The notes beneath the pieces were generated by a model, which saw only the letters and a program-made list of their open reading frames with translations, was not told the origin of the DNA and searched no databases. Source: an uncultured Bacteroidales bacterium (GTDB lineage: Bacteria > Bacteroidota > Bacteroidia > Bacteroidales > F082). From it: 14,829 nucleotides of DNA. This document shows, one piece after another, positions 14,771 through 14,829 of this stretch. The position numbers were made by a program, and so were the translations under genes. Location: the NCBI GenBank assembly GCA_937902805.1, contig CALEMB010000020.1, positions 1-14,829 on the forward strand, written 5' to 3'. Each line of letters begins with the position of its first letter. The first letter of the stretch is position 1.

Positions 14771-14829
14771 TAGACATTTAGGGGTTTCGATTGGCCACCA
14801 CCACTAAGGAAGACTTCAATAATTCTTAT

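Overview
The window comes from a Bacteroidota genome, most likely order Bacteroidales. The evidence is a type IX secretion (T9SS) C-terminal sorting domain, promoters of the TAnnTTTG type, A-rich gene leaders instead of Shine-Dalgarno sites, a DUF2723 membrane protein of the Bacteroidota type, a NusA without acidic repeats, and an IF-2 closely matching the Bacteroidales pattern. I cannot name a genus.

Layout. (1) 1-573: two short arrays of the same 11-bp unit in opposite orientation, then the 3' part of a T9SS-exported protein gene that has no credible start. It is closed by a bidirectional terminator. (2) 646-6170, minus strand: a tight gene set read from 6170 down to 646. It encodes a CsgG/HfaB-like protein, a small 115-aa lipoprotein, a DUF4810 lipoprotein, a DUF799 (GNA1162-type) lipoprotein and, after 54 bp, a 1033-aa DUF2723 GT-C-type membrane protein. 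The first four genes are spaced by 3 bp, a 4-bp ATGA overlap and 3 bp, so they are surely co-translated. (3) 6171-6568: a divergent control region with a minus-strand -7 box for the envelope operon, a complete plus-strand promoter, a leader hairpin, tRNA-Gln(UUG) and a strong terminator-like hairpin. (4) 6569-11360, plus strand: rimP-nusA-infB, the classic translation/antitermination operon, ending in a strong terminator. rimP is bracketed by two identical 25-bp hairpin-forming repeats. (5) 11359-14679, minus strand: cutC followed by a large lipoprotein with a transglutaminase-like domain, in one transcription unit. (6) 14680-14829: cutC promoter region with a 15-bp-period direct repeat; I see nothing in the last 59 bases.

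How the genes may work together. The CsgG-like + DUF4810 + DUF799 trio is a recurrent but functionally unresolved outer-membrane lipoprotein set, known for example from the Neisseria GNA1162 locus. Here it has gained a fourth small lipoprotein and sits directly upstream of a putative protein glycosyltransferase. Its CsgG member carries a plain type-I signal peptide rather than a lipobox. This cluster is the best candidate for an under-described system in the window. The tRNA-terminator-hairpin-rimP-nusA arrangement has no separate promoter that I can see, and it suggests read-through control of the nusA operon, possibly by NusA itself. The remaining genes are ordinary housekeeping or accessory genes, though the transglutaminase lipoprotein seems to hold a second, catalytically dead copy of the fold and a thioredoxin-like tail without cysteines.
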